In this document: piece after piece, positions 1 through 5,721 of the stretch | How positions within the stretch are numbered: the stretch's first letter is position 1 | How the letters are laid out: the number at the start of each line of letters is the position of its first letter | Source: CAYLLN01 sp036496265 | GTDB taxonomy: Bacteria; Planctomycetota; Planctomycetia; Pirellulales; Pirellulaceae | Assembly (NCBI GenBank): GCA_036496265.1 | Contig: DASXLL010000210.1 | Location: forward strand, 1 to 5,721 | Direction: 5' to 3' | Length of the DNA stretch: 5,721 nucleotides | Notes under the pieces: generated by a model | What the model was told of the DNA's origin: nothing | The model's input: the letters and a program-made list of their open reading frames with translations, nothing else | The model's database searches: none | Made by a program: the position numbers and the translations under genes

Positions 1-31
1 TGGGTCAAACGGCTCATCGAACAACAACTCG

Positions 32-457
32 ATGAACGGATTGCGCGGTGCACTAGAACTGGGTTTCACGACGACGAAGGAGTCGCTCAGCGGGTCAAAC
101 CTAAACCACGCTGACCTTTTGGATACCGCAGCTGCGGAGAAACTACATCCACCTTGGCATCCCCGTACGTGGGCCTCTGTCGAAAAACGCGACATTCTGA
201 TGCACTTCACGATGGAAGAACTGGCCGACGCATTGACTCGAGTCGGCGAATCTCAAGCCTTGATCGACGCAGTAAGCCCGAGGGCACTGCAGCGGCTTTC
301 GGAACTCGGGCTTGTTCTTCAGAGTTCGAACCGTGGGCCTCAATTGACGGCCGTTGGCGAGCTTTTCTTTAGTCGGCTGGCAGCCGGAGAGCAAATTCCG
401 ACCCTGGATGAGTCGCCGGTTCAGGAATTTAGTTCGTCGCTCCGCACTGGACGATAA
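32..457 (+). CDS. Hypothetical protein with winged-helix-like C-terminal half, possibly 5'-truncated
   Basis: I do not recognise this protein. It is 141 residues if read from the first ATG in the window, but the frame stays open to the left edge, so the real start may lie outside. No ribosome binding site precedes the ATG at 32 or the internal ATGs at 200 and 212. Residues 62-120 look like a small winged-helix fold: a helix from 'MEELADAL', a second helix at 'SPRALQRLSELGLV' (residues 82-95), then a turn and strand 'GPQLTAVGELFF' (102-113) that would be the wing. That pattern is common in bacterial DNA-binding regulators, but it is read by eye and no key residue proves it. The N-terminal 35 residues are rich in Ser, Asn, Gly and Thr and less convincing; there frame 1 (1-114) is an alternative reading. 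It ends 19 bp before the convergent propeller gene. A regulator fragment, a frameshifted gene, or a spurious frame in its first part are all possible. Confidence 0.45.
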   Translation: MNGLRGALELGFTTTKESLSGSNLNHADLLDTAAAEKLHPPWHPRTWASVEKRDILMHFTMEELADALTRVGESQALIDAVSPRALQRLSELGLVLQSSNRGPQLTAVGELFFSRLAAGEQIPTLDESPVQEFSSSLRTGR

Positions 458-470
458 GAACGAGCCAGTG
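445..470. repeat. Short inverted repeat between convergent genes
   Basis: CACTGG (445-450) and CCAGTG (465-470) form a perfect 6-bp inverted repeat with a 14-nt loop. The loop contains the TAA stop of the left gene, and the repeat ends 6 bp before the convergent propeller gene's stop codon. It could fold in either transcript. There is no T-run on either side, so it is not a classical intrinsic terminator, although it sits where a two-way transcription end would be expected. Confidence 0.25.
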
Positions 471-476
471 GATGAA

Positions 477-1943
477 TCAAGGGTTAGCAAAAGCGTAAAG
501 GTGCCCTGCAGTGCGAACATAGAGCGTGTCATCGACGATAGCCGGCGTGGCGGAGAGACGTTCGCCGAGCGGCGGATTTTGGGCGACGACTTCCGGCTGA
601 TCTGCGCCAGCTTTGAGCACGGTAATGGCACCATCGGCGAGTGACGCAATGTAAATGTGACCATCGGCGGCCACGGGCGAAGCATAATAACTGCCCGCGG
701 CGGCTGCGCGTTTAGTGTAGAGCACGTCGCCGGATTTGGCGTCGTAGGCAGTGACGATGCCGCCATCTTTCACGAGGACATATTGGCCGCGGTAGAAAAT
801 TCCAGAGGCCACGTATGGCAGGCCGGTCGTCTTCTGCCAGAGGACATTTGTTTCCGTGATGTTGCCGACACCTCCGAGCTTAAGTGCGAAGGCGCTATTC
901 TTGGCCGCAGAAATATACTTGAGCATCCCTTCCCACTCGTCGCGGGTGAGCAGTCCGTCATGGTTCTGGTCCTGATTCTCGAAGAAGTCTTTGATCATGG
1001 TCTTCTGCGATTCTTCCTTCGAGAGAATGCCGTCGTGGTTGGCATCGGCGTCATTTTGTGCCAACAACTCATCGAAGCTTGGCATTTTAAAGTCTTTGTC
1101 GCGAGCGTCGCCGGGGGACCAGCCGGCGAAATAGAGCGTGCCGTCAGCGGCAACGACGGGCGAGGCGCAGCAGACCGAAGGCATACCATCGACGTGCCAA
1201 ACTTCATCGCCCGTCGTCAGATCATAGGCGATCATCTGGCCATAGCCCGCGGCGATGATCTGCTTGCCATTTGGCGCGTCCCAAACGGCGGGCGTGCTGA
1301 AGCCAGAACGAGATTGGCGTTTCTTTTCCCATTTAACGCGACCGGTCGCGGCATCGAGTGCGAGGATTGTTGGATCCTTCATTTCGTCGCGAAGCAATAT
1401 GACAGCATCGTCGACAAGAATCGGCGAAACTCCCGTGCCGAAATCGCCGACAGTCGTGACTGTTGGAAGCTCGTGCCGCCACAGCTCTTTGCCGGTCAAA
1501 TCGTAGCAGAATAAACCGCACGAACCGAAATAGGAGACGATCCGTTTGCCGTCGCTGGCGGAGGTCGGCGCGGCGGGGCTGCCTTCATTCTTTTGGAACA
1601 GCTCGATCTGGGCAGCCGGTGCCTCGGCCCGCCACAGTTCGTGACCGTCGCCGCGGTCGTAGGCGATCGTGTAGAGCTTGCCTACGTCGAAGGCAGTCAT
1701 TACCAGCATGTCGCCCACGACGATCGGCGAGGACGAGCCGGCCGGAGCGTCGACTTTCCACTTCACATTTTTATCAGGGCCAATTTCGATGGGTGGATGT
1801 TGGCCGTCGGCAATGCCCGACCCTCCGGGGCCGCGGAATTGGGACCAGAGATTGCACTTCGCTTTTGGTTGTTGGTCGGTCGAGGCCGCGTAGGTGATTG
1901 AGGCGAACGCGAATGCGGACAAAATGGCGAGCGAGATTTTCAT
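477..1943 (-). CDS. Exported PQQ-like beta-propeller protein with inserted EF-hand pair
   Basis: This 488-residue protein belongs to the PQQ-binding-like beta-propeller (quinoprotein-type repeat) family common in planctomycetes. Residues 1-20 form a signal peptide: MK, a hydrophobic core, and likely cleavage near Ala19-Ala20. The mature part opens with 'WSQFRGPGGSG' (33-43), the usual start of this family. Blade motifs of the form A-x-D-x-x-T-G-x-x-x-W recur at 94-104, 146-155, 195-205, 239-249 and 399-409, the last ending in Tyr. Between blades, residues 297-337 hold two EF-hand loops: Asp300/Asn302/Asp304/Glu311 and Asp325/Asn327/Asp329/Glu336, with Gly305 and Gly330 at loop position 6. Calcium binding is therefore likely. 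Cys258-Cys259 are adjacent. The ATG at 1943 has AGGA about 8 nt upstream. Many such proteins have no proven PQQ binding or enzyme activity, so 'dehydrogenase' would be over-calling; an extracytoplasmic scaffold or binding role is equally possible. The gene lies downstream of the peroxidase gene on the same strand. Confidence 0.9.
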   Translation of the reverse strand: MKISLAILSAFAFASITYAASTDQQPKAKCNLWSQFRGPGGSGIADGQHPPIEIGPDKNVKWKVDAPAGSSSPIVVGDMLVMTAFDVGKLYTIAYDRGDGHELWRAEAPAAQIELFQKNEGSPAAPTSASDGKRIVSYFGSCGLFCYDLTGKELWRHELPTVTTVGDFGTGVSPILVDDAVILLRDEMKDPTILALDAATGRVKWEKKRQSRSGFSTPAVWDAPNGKQIIAAGYGQMIAYDLTTGDEVWHVDGMPSVCCASPVVAADGTLYFAGWSPGDARDKDFKMPSFDELLAQNDADANHDGILSKEESQKTMIKDFFENQDQNHDGLLTRDEWEGMLKYISAAKNSAFALKLGGVGNITETNVLWQKTTGLPYVASGIFYRGQYVLVKDGGIVTAYDAKSGDVLYTKRAAAAGSYYASPVAADGHIYIASLADGAITVLKAGADQPEVVAQNPPLGERLSATPAIVDDTLYVRTAGHLYAFANP

Positions 1944-1985
1944 CGAATTGTCCTATTGGCAATTTGTCGGTTGGAATATTGGATG

Positions 1986-1999
1986 ACGTATTGTTACGT
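1986..1999. promoter_or_regulatory. Small inverted repeat upstream of the propeller gene, possible operator
   Basis: ACGTA-TTGT-TACGT is a perfect 5-bp inverted repeat with a 4-bp spacer, centred about 50 bp upstream of the propeller gene's start codon in the 117-bp gap behind the peroxidase gene. The place suits an operator or promoter-proximal site, but a repeat this short is easily produced by chance and no clear -35/-10 pair lies next to it. Confidence 0.18.
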
Positions 2000-2060
2000 A
2001 GACGGCGCGGCGTGAGCAAGGCGCGGGCGAATCAACGATGCCGTGGCATGAGGACCCCGA

Positions 2061-3020
2061 CTATATCGTTGCAGCGCGACGACGGCGTCCGCTCACGAGG
2101 TACAGCGCCGCGCGGATATCAAACAGCGGGTCGGCGGACGGGGCGATTCCGTCGACGCCTGGACGCGGGTCAAAAATGATTTTGCGCATGTCGGGGGCAA
2201 GTTCGTTGACGCGCTCCGTGAGCGTGACTGTTCCGAATTCAATCTCTTCACGATCGTCGGGCCAGACCGCAGTGGCGTCGTTAACCTCGTCGCCGGGGCC
2301 AGCCAGCTGGACGAAAATGCGGTAGCTGATCGGGCCGGTTTTGAGGTGGTTGGTGATGTCATCTATGAGAAAATTGGGCGATTTCTTCGCGGCATCTTCG
2401 ACCGAAAGATATTCGTTACCGGCGGCGGGGCGAATGCGGTAGCGGCCAAACCGGCTGGTTCCGGCGGTGCTGGTGAACTGAAATGCGGAGACCGCGAAGA
2501 ATGATTCGCGAGCAAAACTCGTCGGGATGGGCTTCGGCATTTGGACGAAGCGGAGGGCAAGTGGATGTGCGCCTAGGAAGGCCTCGATCGGCCACGGATG
2601 GGGCGCGGTGGGCGGGCTGGCAGCCACGGCCCGATTGAGTTCCAAGAACTCTTCGCCAGTACGAACGGGAAAACCATCAGCCGAATGGGCGACGATGTCC
2701 GTGTGGGAATGCTCGGCCAGATAGAAGCGGATCGCCATCCCACGCGGGCCGGCACCTTCAGAGTCGTTGTCCGGCACAACCGGCACTCCGGCGAAATCGG
2801 AAAGCCTGACAATCACACGGCTCGAGGGTCGGGCGACGTGGGCCGCGCGGGTAAGCTTCGCAGCGGCCGGCGTCGGTGTGAATGTGCCGGAGCACATCAC
2901 GCCTTTGGCATGCACGGGACGAAAACCGGCGTGAAGCCCGAATACCGCGTCAAATGAAGCGAGCAGGTCGCGGACGAGCGTATCGCTCGGGGCAGATGAA
3001 TTCTGGAGAGCAGGCGGCAT
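2061..3020 (-). CDS. Catalase-family haem peroxidase, short SrpA-like form
   Basis: At 319 residues this is the short catalase-core type (SrpA-like 'catalase family peroxidase'), well below the roughly 480 or more residues of ordinary monofunctional catalases. It should use haem to reduce hydrogen or organic peroxides. 'RPVHAKG' (34-40) carries the distal His37. 'DNDSEGAGPRGMAIRF' (84-99) and 'DIVAHSADGFPVRTGEEF' (108-125) are family core motifs. 'RAALY' (303-307) fits the R-x-x-x-Y proximal motif, making Tyr307 the likely haem-iron ligand. In a hand alignment, the catalase 'VGNN' segment is replaced by 'VAHS' (110-113), so the distal Asn appears to be Ser113. The start is well fixed: an in-frame TAG lies 9 nt upstream of the ATG, and AGGGA sits about 8 nt before it. 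There is no signal peptide, so the protein is probably cytoplasmic, although several relatives are exported. The propeller gene follows after 117 bp on the same strand. Confidence 0.9.
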   Translation of the reverse strand: MPPALQNSSAPSDTLVRDLLASFDAVFGLHAGFRPVHAKGVMCSGTFTPTPAAAKLTRAAHVARPSSRVIVRLSDFAGVPVVPDNDSEGAGPRGMAIRFYLAEHSHTDIVAHSADGFPVRTGEEFLELNRAVAASPPTAPHPWPIEAFLGAHPLALRFVQMPKPIPTSFARESFFAVSAFQFTSTAGTSRFGRYRIRPAAGNEYLSVEDAAKKSPNFLIDDITNHLKTGPISYRIFVQLAGPGDEVNDATAVWPDDREEIEFGTVTLTERVNELAPDMRKIIFDPRPGVDGIAPSADPLFDIRAALYLVSGRRRRAATI

Positions 3021-3088
3021 GGATTTTCCCTATGAGGTTGGGTGCCGAGGCAGCATATCCGCGGCTGTCGAACTTCGCCTGTCGGAGA

Positions 3089-3097
3089 AGTATAACA
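3089..3097 (-). promoter_or_regulatory. Candidate extended -10 promoter for the peroxidase gene
   Basis: Read on the minus strand this is TGTTATACT. It matches an extended -10 element (TGn followed by five of six TATAAT positions). No good -35 hexamer lies 16-18 nt upstream, which is acceptable for extended -10 promoters. It would start a transcript near 3082, giving a leader of about 60 nt before the peroxidase ATG. The call rests on the general sigma-70 consensus; promoter rules in planctomycetes are poorly defined. Confidence 0.4.
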
Positions 3098-3126
3098 AAC
3101 TGGCGTCGTCGAGGCTCGCCGCTCGC

Positions 3127-3155
3127 TTGAATTGCGAAAGCGGGAGTGGTAGATA
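3127..3155 (+). promoter_or_regulatory. Candidate sigma-70-like promoter for the SGNH-DUF1080 gene
   Basis: TTGAAT (3127-3132) and TAGATA (3150-3155) are separated by exactly 17 nt, upstream of the hydrolase gene. They match the -35 and -10 consensus at 4/6 and 3/6 positions. A start near 3162 would leave a leader of about 70 nt. The match is weak and could be chance, but position and spacing fit. Confidence 0.28.
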
Positions 3156-3231
3156 CGTTTGAACACGGCCTGACATTCGATCCGGCCTGCTGGGCGGAAG
3201 TTTTGAGCAATTTTTCCAGGCGGAGCGAAAT

Positions 3232-4647
3232 ATGAAGATTCGATTGTTGCTTGCGATTGTGCCAGGCCTCATTTTTGGCGGCGAGATTGGTTTGATTCGA
3301 GCTCAAACGGCCGCGCCGGCACAGGTTGAGGCCGTCGAATCAAAGCCAGCGCCAACGGCAGAGCCCGAGGCGACTGCCGCCCCCACAAAAGATCCGCGTT
3401 ACGAAATCCCGGCGACCGACGAGGGTTTGCCGGGAGCGGGGCCGATTCGGCGGGCCGCCTGGTTTCAAAGCAAGTGGCACGATCGTCGCAAGCACTTCGC
3501 CAGCAATGAAGCACAGGAGCACGGAGCGCTCGTGTTCTTCGGCGACTCAATCACGGAAGGCTGGGGCGATCGCATGAAGGACATGTTTGAGGGTGTGAAG
3601 GTCGCCAATCGCGGCGTCAGCGGTGATACGACGCGCGGAATGCTCGTGCGGTTGGACGAGGACGTGATTGCGCTCGATCCGGCAGGCGTCGTAATGCTGA
3701 TGGGCACCAACGACCTGGAAGAGAAGGCGGACGCTGCAACGATAGCCGGCAACGTAAAGCTAATTGTCGATCGTCTGAAAGAACACAATCCTAAAATGCC
3801 GATCGTTTTGTGCGAAGTGCTTCCTAGCTCGCCAACCAAGAGCCGACCCGTGGAGAAAATCAAGGAGCTGAACAAAGCTTACGCTGAGGCGATGAAGGAC
3901 GAGACGCAAGTAACGATGATCGACACGTGGACCCTGTTTGCCGGCGACGATGGCAACGCGAAGAAGGAAGAATTTCCTGATCTATTGCATCCGAACGCGA
4001 TTGGGTATGGAAAGTGGGCGGGCGCGCTGCGGCCGGCATTGGCGACACTGGGGTTTATGGACACGGCGCCGGATGTTTTTACCCCCGAGGAAGGATTTGT
4101 GAGCTTGTTCAATGGGCACGATTTGACCGGCTGGCGATTTGTACCAACGACTGAGAAGGACCCCGCGGAAAGCAAAAAGAAGGGCGCACCGACGTGGCCA
4201 ATTGTGGAGAAGGAAGTCACGTTTGACGGGCAAACGGAAACGCCGGACGGCCGGTATGTGGCGAAGAATGGCCGGCTAATCGTAACCACACCACACGAAG
4301 GGCGACGATTACAACAGCTCTGGACGACCAAAGAATTTCCGAAGGACTTTATCCTGAAGCTGGAATTTCGGGCAACGCCCAACGCCGATAGCGGCGTGTA
4401 TATTCGCGCGCCACAGCTACAGTGCCGCGATTACTTATTGGCCGGGCCGTACAAGAAACTTGAGCAGTATAAGGCGGCGGATTGGAACGAGCTGGTGATC
4501 ACGGTCACGGATTCCAAGGCGCACTGTGAGTGCAACGGCGAGGTGCTCGAAGACCATCTCAAAGTGCCTGAGACAGGGCCGATCGGCTTGGAGGGCGATC
4601 GCGGGCAGATGGAATATCGGCGGATACGGATTAAAGAAGGATCGTGA
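3232..4647 (+). CDS. Exported SGNH/GDSL hydrolase fused to DUF1080 domain
   Basis: This 471-residue protein has two domains. Residues 1-24 look like a signal peptide (MKIR, hydrophobic core, likely cut near Ala24), followed by an Ala/Pro/Glu-rich linker to about residue 52. The SGNH hydrolase domain spans roughly 75-275: 'GDSIT' with nucleophile Ser106, 'NRGVSGDTT' with Gly128, 'GTND' with Asn160, and 'DLLHP' with Asp250 and His253. All four SGNH blocks are intact, so esterase-type hydrolysis, perhaps deacetylation of a glycan, is expected. From about 283 ('FTPEEGFVSLFNGHDLTGW') to 469 lies a DUF1080 domain (3-keto-disaccharide hydrolase / concanavalin-like fold), with 'FILKLEFRATPNADSGVYIR' at 373-392 and 'DWNELVITV' at 417-425. 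GGAG ends 6 nt before the ATG. The gene diverges from the peroxidase gene and converges on the epimerase gene. The substrate is not readable from sequence; the DUF1080 part could be catalytic or carbohydrate-binding. Confidence 0.93.
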   Translation: MKIRLLLAIVPGLIFGGEIGLIRAQTAAPAQVEAVESKPAPTAEPEATAAPTKDPRYEIPATDEGLPGAGPIRRAAWFQSKWHDRRKHFASNEAQEHGALVFFGDSITEGWGDRMKDMFEGVKVANRGVSGDTTRGMLVRLDEDVIALDPAGVVMLMGTNDLEEKADAATIAGNVKLIVDRLKEHNPKMPIVLCEVLPSSPTKSRPVEKIKELNKAYAEAMKDETQVTMIDTWTLFAGDDGNAKKEEFPDLLHPNAIGYGKWAGALRPALATLGFMDTAPDVFTPEEGFVSLFNGHDLTGWRFVPTTEKDPAESKKKGAPTWPIVEKEVTFDGQTETPDGRYVAKNGRLIVTTPHEGRRLQQLWTTKEFPKDFILKLEFRATPNADSGVYIRAPQLQCRDYLLAGPYKKLEQYKAADWNELVITVTDSKAHCECNGEVLEDHLKVPETGPIGLEGDRGQMEYRRIRIKEGS

Positions 4648-4705
4648 AAACGGCGCGCCACAAGCAACGCGAATTCCAGTCGCTTAATTTCGGCGATCCG
4701 TCTTG

Positions 4706-5704
4706 CTAAGTCCGCACCGCTTCGCCGCGGTGTGCCTTGAGGTATTCCTCGTAAATCCAGCGATAGGTCCGCTCCATGCCGTCGCGAAGTCGGATGTCGG
4801 GGGCCCAGCCGAGATACTTCTTAATCAGCGTGTTGTCGCTATTGCGGCCGTTGACTCCCTTCGGCGCTTTGAGATTGTGATGGCGGGTAAGCTTGACGCC
4901 AGCGATGTCGGCAACCATATCCATTAAGCCGTTGATCGTGGTCAGCTCGTCGGAGCCGAGATTGATCGGCTCTTCGATATTGCTATCCATGATTTTGCAG
5001 ATGCCTTCGACGCAATCGTCGATGTACATGAAGCTGCGAGTTTGTTTGCCGTCTCCCCAGATCTCGATGTCGTGCTCGCCGGTTTCCTTGGCATGAATGA
5101 CCTTGCGGCAGATGGCAGCCGGAGCCTTTTCGCGTCCGCCGTCCCACGTGCCGAAGGGCCCATAGACATTGTGGAAGCGGGCAACGCGCGTATAGAGGCC
5201 GAAATCCTCGCGGAAGTGGCGACACATCCGCTCGGAGAAAAGCTTCTCCCAACCGTAGCCGTCTTCGGGCATGGCCGGATAGGCATCTTCTTCTTTGAGC
5301 GGGACGATGTCTTCGCTGCGCTGCTTGTCGGCGTTGTAAACGCAGGCACTACTGGCGTAGAAGAAGCGGTTGACCTTGGCTTCGAGCGCGGCCTCAAGCA
5401 TGTGCGTATTGATGAGCACCGAGAGCATGCAGAGGGCCTTGTTGTTTTCAATGAAGCCCATGCCGCCCATGTCCGCGGCGAGATTGTAGACGTCACCGAC
5501 ACCGCGACACGCAGCCTGGCAAGCCTCGCGGAGCTTGAGATCGGCTTCGATGTTTTCCACATCATCGAAGACTTGATACCATTCGTCGAGGGGTTTGATG
5601 TCGACGCTGCGGATGCGCTTGAAGCCCTGGTTGCGGAAATGGGCGACCAAGTGTCCACCGATGAAACCGCCGCCGCCCGCCACGAGAATTAACTTATCTT
5701 TCAT
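4706..5704 (-). CDS. gme: GDP-mannose 3,5-epimerase homologue (extended SDR family)
   Basis: This 332-residue NAD-dependent sugar epimerase closely resembles plant GDP-mannose 3,5-epimerase, which converts GDP-D-mannose to GDP-L-galactose and GDP-L-gulose. The Rossmann motif is Gly10/Gly13/Gly16 in 'GGGGFIG', with Asp35 ending strand 2 for NAD. Diagnostic segments are 'NLAADMGGMGFI' (74-85), 'FFYASSACVY' (114-123), 'YGPFGTWDGGREKAPAA' (181-197), 'WGDGKQTRSF' (216-225) and 'RNSDN' (287-291). Catalytic residues match the plant enzyme: Tyr150 and Lys154 (YxxxK), acid/base Cys121 and Lys193, and Arg287. It lacks the N- and C-terminal extensions of the roughly 377-residue plant protein. I chose the ATG at 5704; a TTG directly before it (5707) would add one residue, and an AGGT lies 8-11 nt upstream. 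In a bacterium the product would most likely feed polysaccharide or glycan synthesis rather than ascorbate, but no glycosyltransferase lies in the window. It converges with the hydrolase gene across 58 bp. Confidence 0.95.
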   Translation of the reverse strand: MKDKLILVAGGGGFIGGHLVAHFRNQGFKRIRSVDIKPLDEWYQVFDDVENIEADLKLREACQAACRGVGDVYNLAADMGGMGFIENNKALCMLSVLINTHMLEAALEAKVNRFFYASSACVYNADKQRSEDIVPLKEEDAYPAMPEDGYGWEKLFSERMCRHFREDFGLYTRVARFHNVYGPFGTWDGGREKAPAAICRKVIHAKETGEHDIEIWGDGKQTRSFMYIDDCVEGICKIMDSNIEEPINLGSDELTTINGLMDMVADIAGVKLTRHHNLKAPKGVNGRNSDNTLIKKYLGWAPDIRLRDGMERTYRWIYEEYLKAHRGEAVRT

Positions 5705-5721
5705 CAAAATCTGCTACCTAT

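Noticed and set aside
126..137. 12-bp perfect palindrome CCGCAGCTGCGG.
   Set aside because: It lies inside the left coding frame with no partner site; at this GC content a single 12-bp palindrome is unremarkable.
143..766. 207-residue minus-strand open frame spanning the left gene and the end of the propeller gene.
   Set aside because: It is low-complexity (Ser/Arg/Pro-rich), crosses two better-supported genes and lies in the antisense or off-frame of both.
657..1514. 285-residue plus-strand frame opposite the propeller gene.
   Set aside because: The opposite strand has clear signal peptide, propeller repeats and EF-hands in frame; this is an antisense shadow without recognisable motifs.
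477..1943. Calling the propeller protein a PQQ-dependent alcohol dehydrogenase.
   Set aside because: Repeat motifs fit the fold, but substrate and cofactor residues cannot be identified, and many family members are not shown to be enzymes.
2038..2049. ATGCC-GT-GGCAT inverted repeat just after the peroxidase stop codon, considered as a terminator.
   Set aside because: The stem is at most 4-5 bp with a tiny loop and no following T-run.
4652..4685. GGCGCGCC palindrome and GCGA/TCGC mini-hairpin followed by TTAATTT between the hydrolase and epimerase genes, considered as a terminator.
   Set aside because: The second stem is only 4 bp and the T-stretch is interrupted; the GGCGCGCC motif is a plain self-complementary octamer. 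Too weak to call.
5042..5692. 216-residue plus-strand frame opposite the epimerase gene.
   Set aside because: The minus-strand epimerase has every catalytic motif; the antisense frame is open because of codon composition.

Overview
The window looks like chromosomal DNA of a planctomycete-type bacterium (Planctomycetota or a close relative). This is an inference from gene families, not from a marker gene. The signs are a secreted PQQ-type beta-propeller with a 'WSQFRGPGGSG' opening and an inserted EF-hand pair, an exported SGNH-hydrolase/DUF1080 fusion, and moderately GC-rich coding sequence. No rRNA, tRNA, CRISPR array, insertion sequence or other mobile element is visible.

Layout, left to right. 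(1) 1-457: a small plus-strand frame, open to the left edge and therefore possibly a 3' fragment. Its C-terminal half resembles a winged-helix fold; function unknown. (2) 477-1943, minus: an exported PQQ-like beta-propeller protein with two EF-hand calcium loops inserted between blades. (3) 2061-3020, minus: a short catalase-family haem peroxidase without a signal peptide. (4) 3021-3231: a 211-bp divergent intergenic region with a plausible promoter on each strand. (5) 3232-4647, plus: an exported two-domain protein, SGNH/GDSL hydrolase followed by DUF1080 (3-keto-disaccharide hydrolase / concanavalin-like fold). (6) 4706-5704, minus: a strongly recognisable GDP-mannose 3,5-epimerase homologue. 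No gene-free stretch exceeds 300 bases; the largest gap is the 211-bp divergent region.

How the genes relate. The propeller and peroxidase genes are co-directional with a 117-bp gap, so they may be co-transcribed or separately transcribed. The SGNH-DUF1080 gene diverges from the peroxidase gene and converges on the epimerase gene. Glycan chemistry is a loose common theme: one exported enzyme with esterase-like and sugar-acting domains, and one nucleotide-sugar epimerase that could supply GDP-L-galactose or GDP-L-gulose. Nothing in the sequence shows that the genes form one pathway. I see no defence system or clearly new multi-gene system. The most noteworthy items are the bacterial GDP-mannose 3,5-epimerase, the hydrolase-DUF1080 fusion and the calcium-loop insertion in the propeller.
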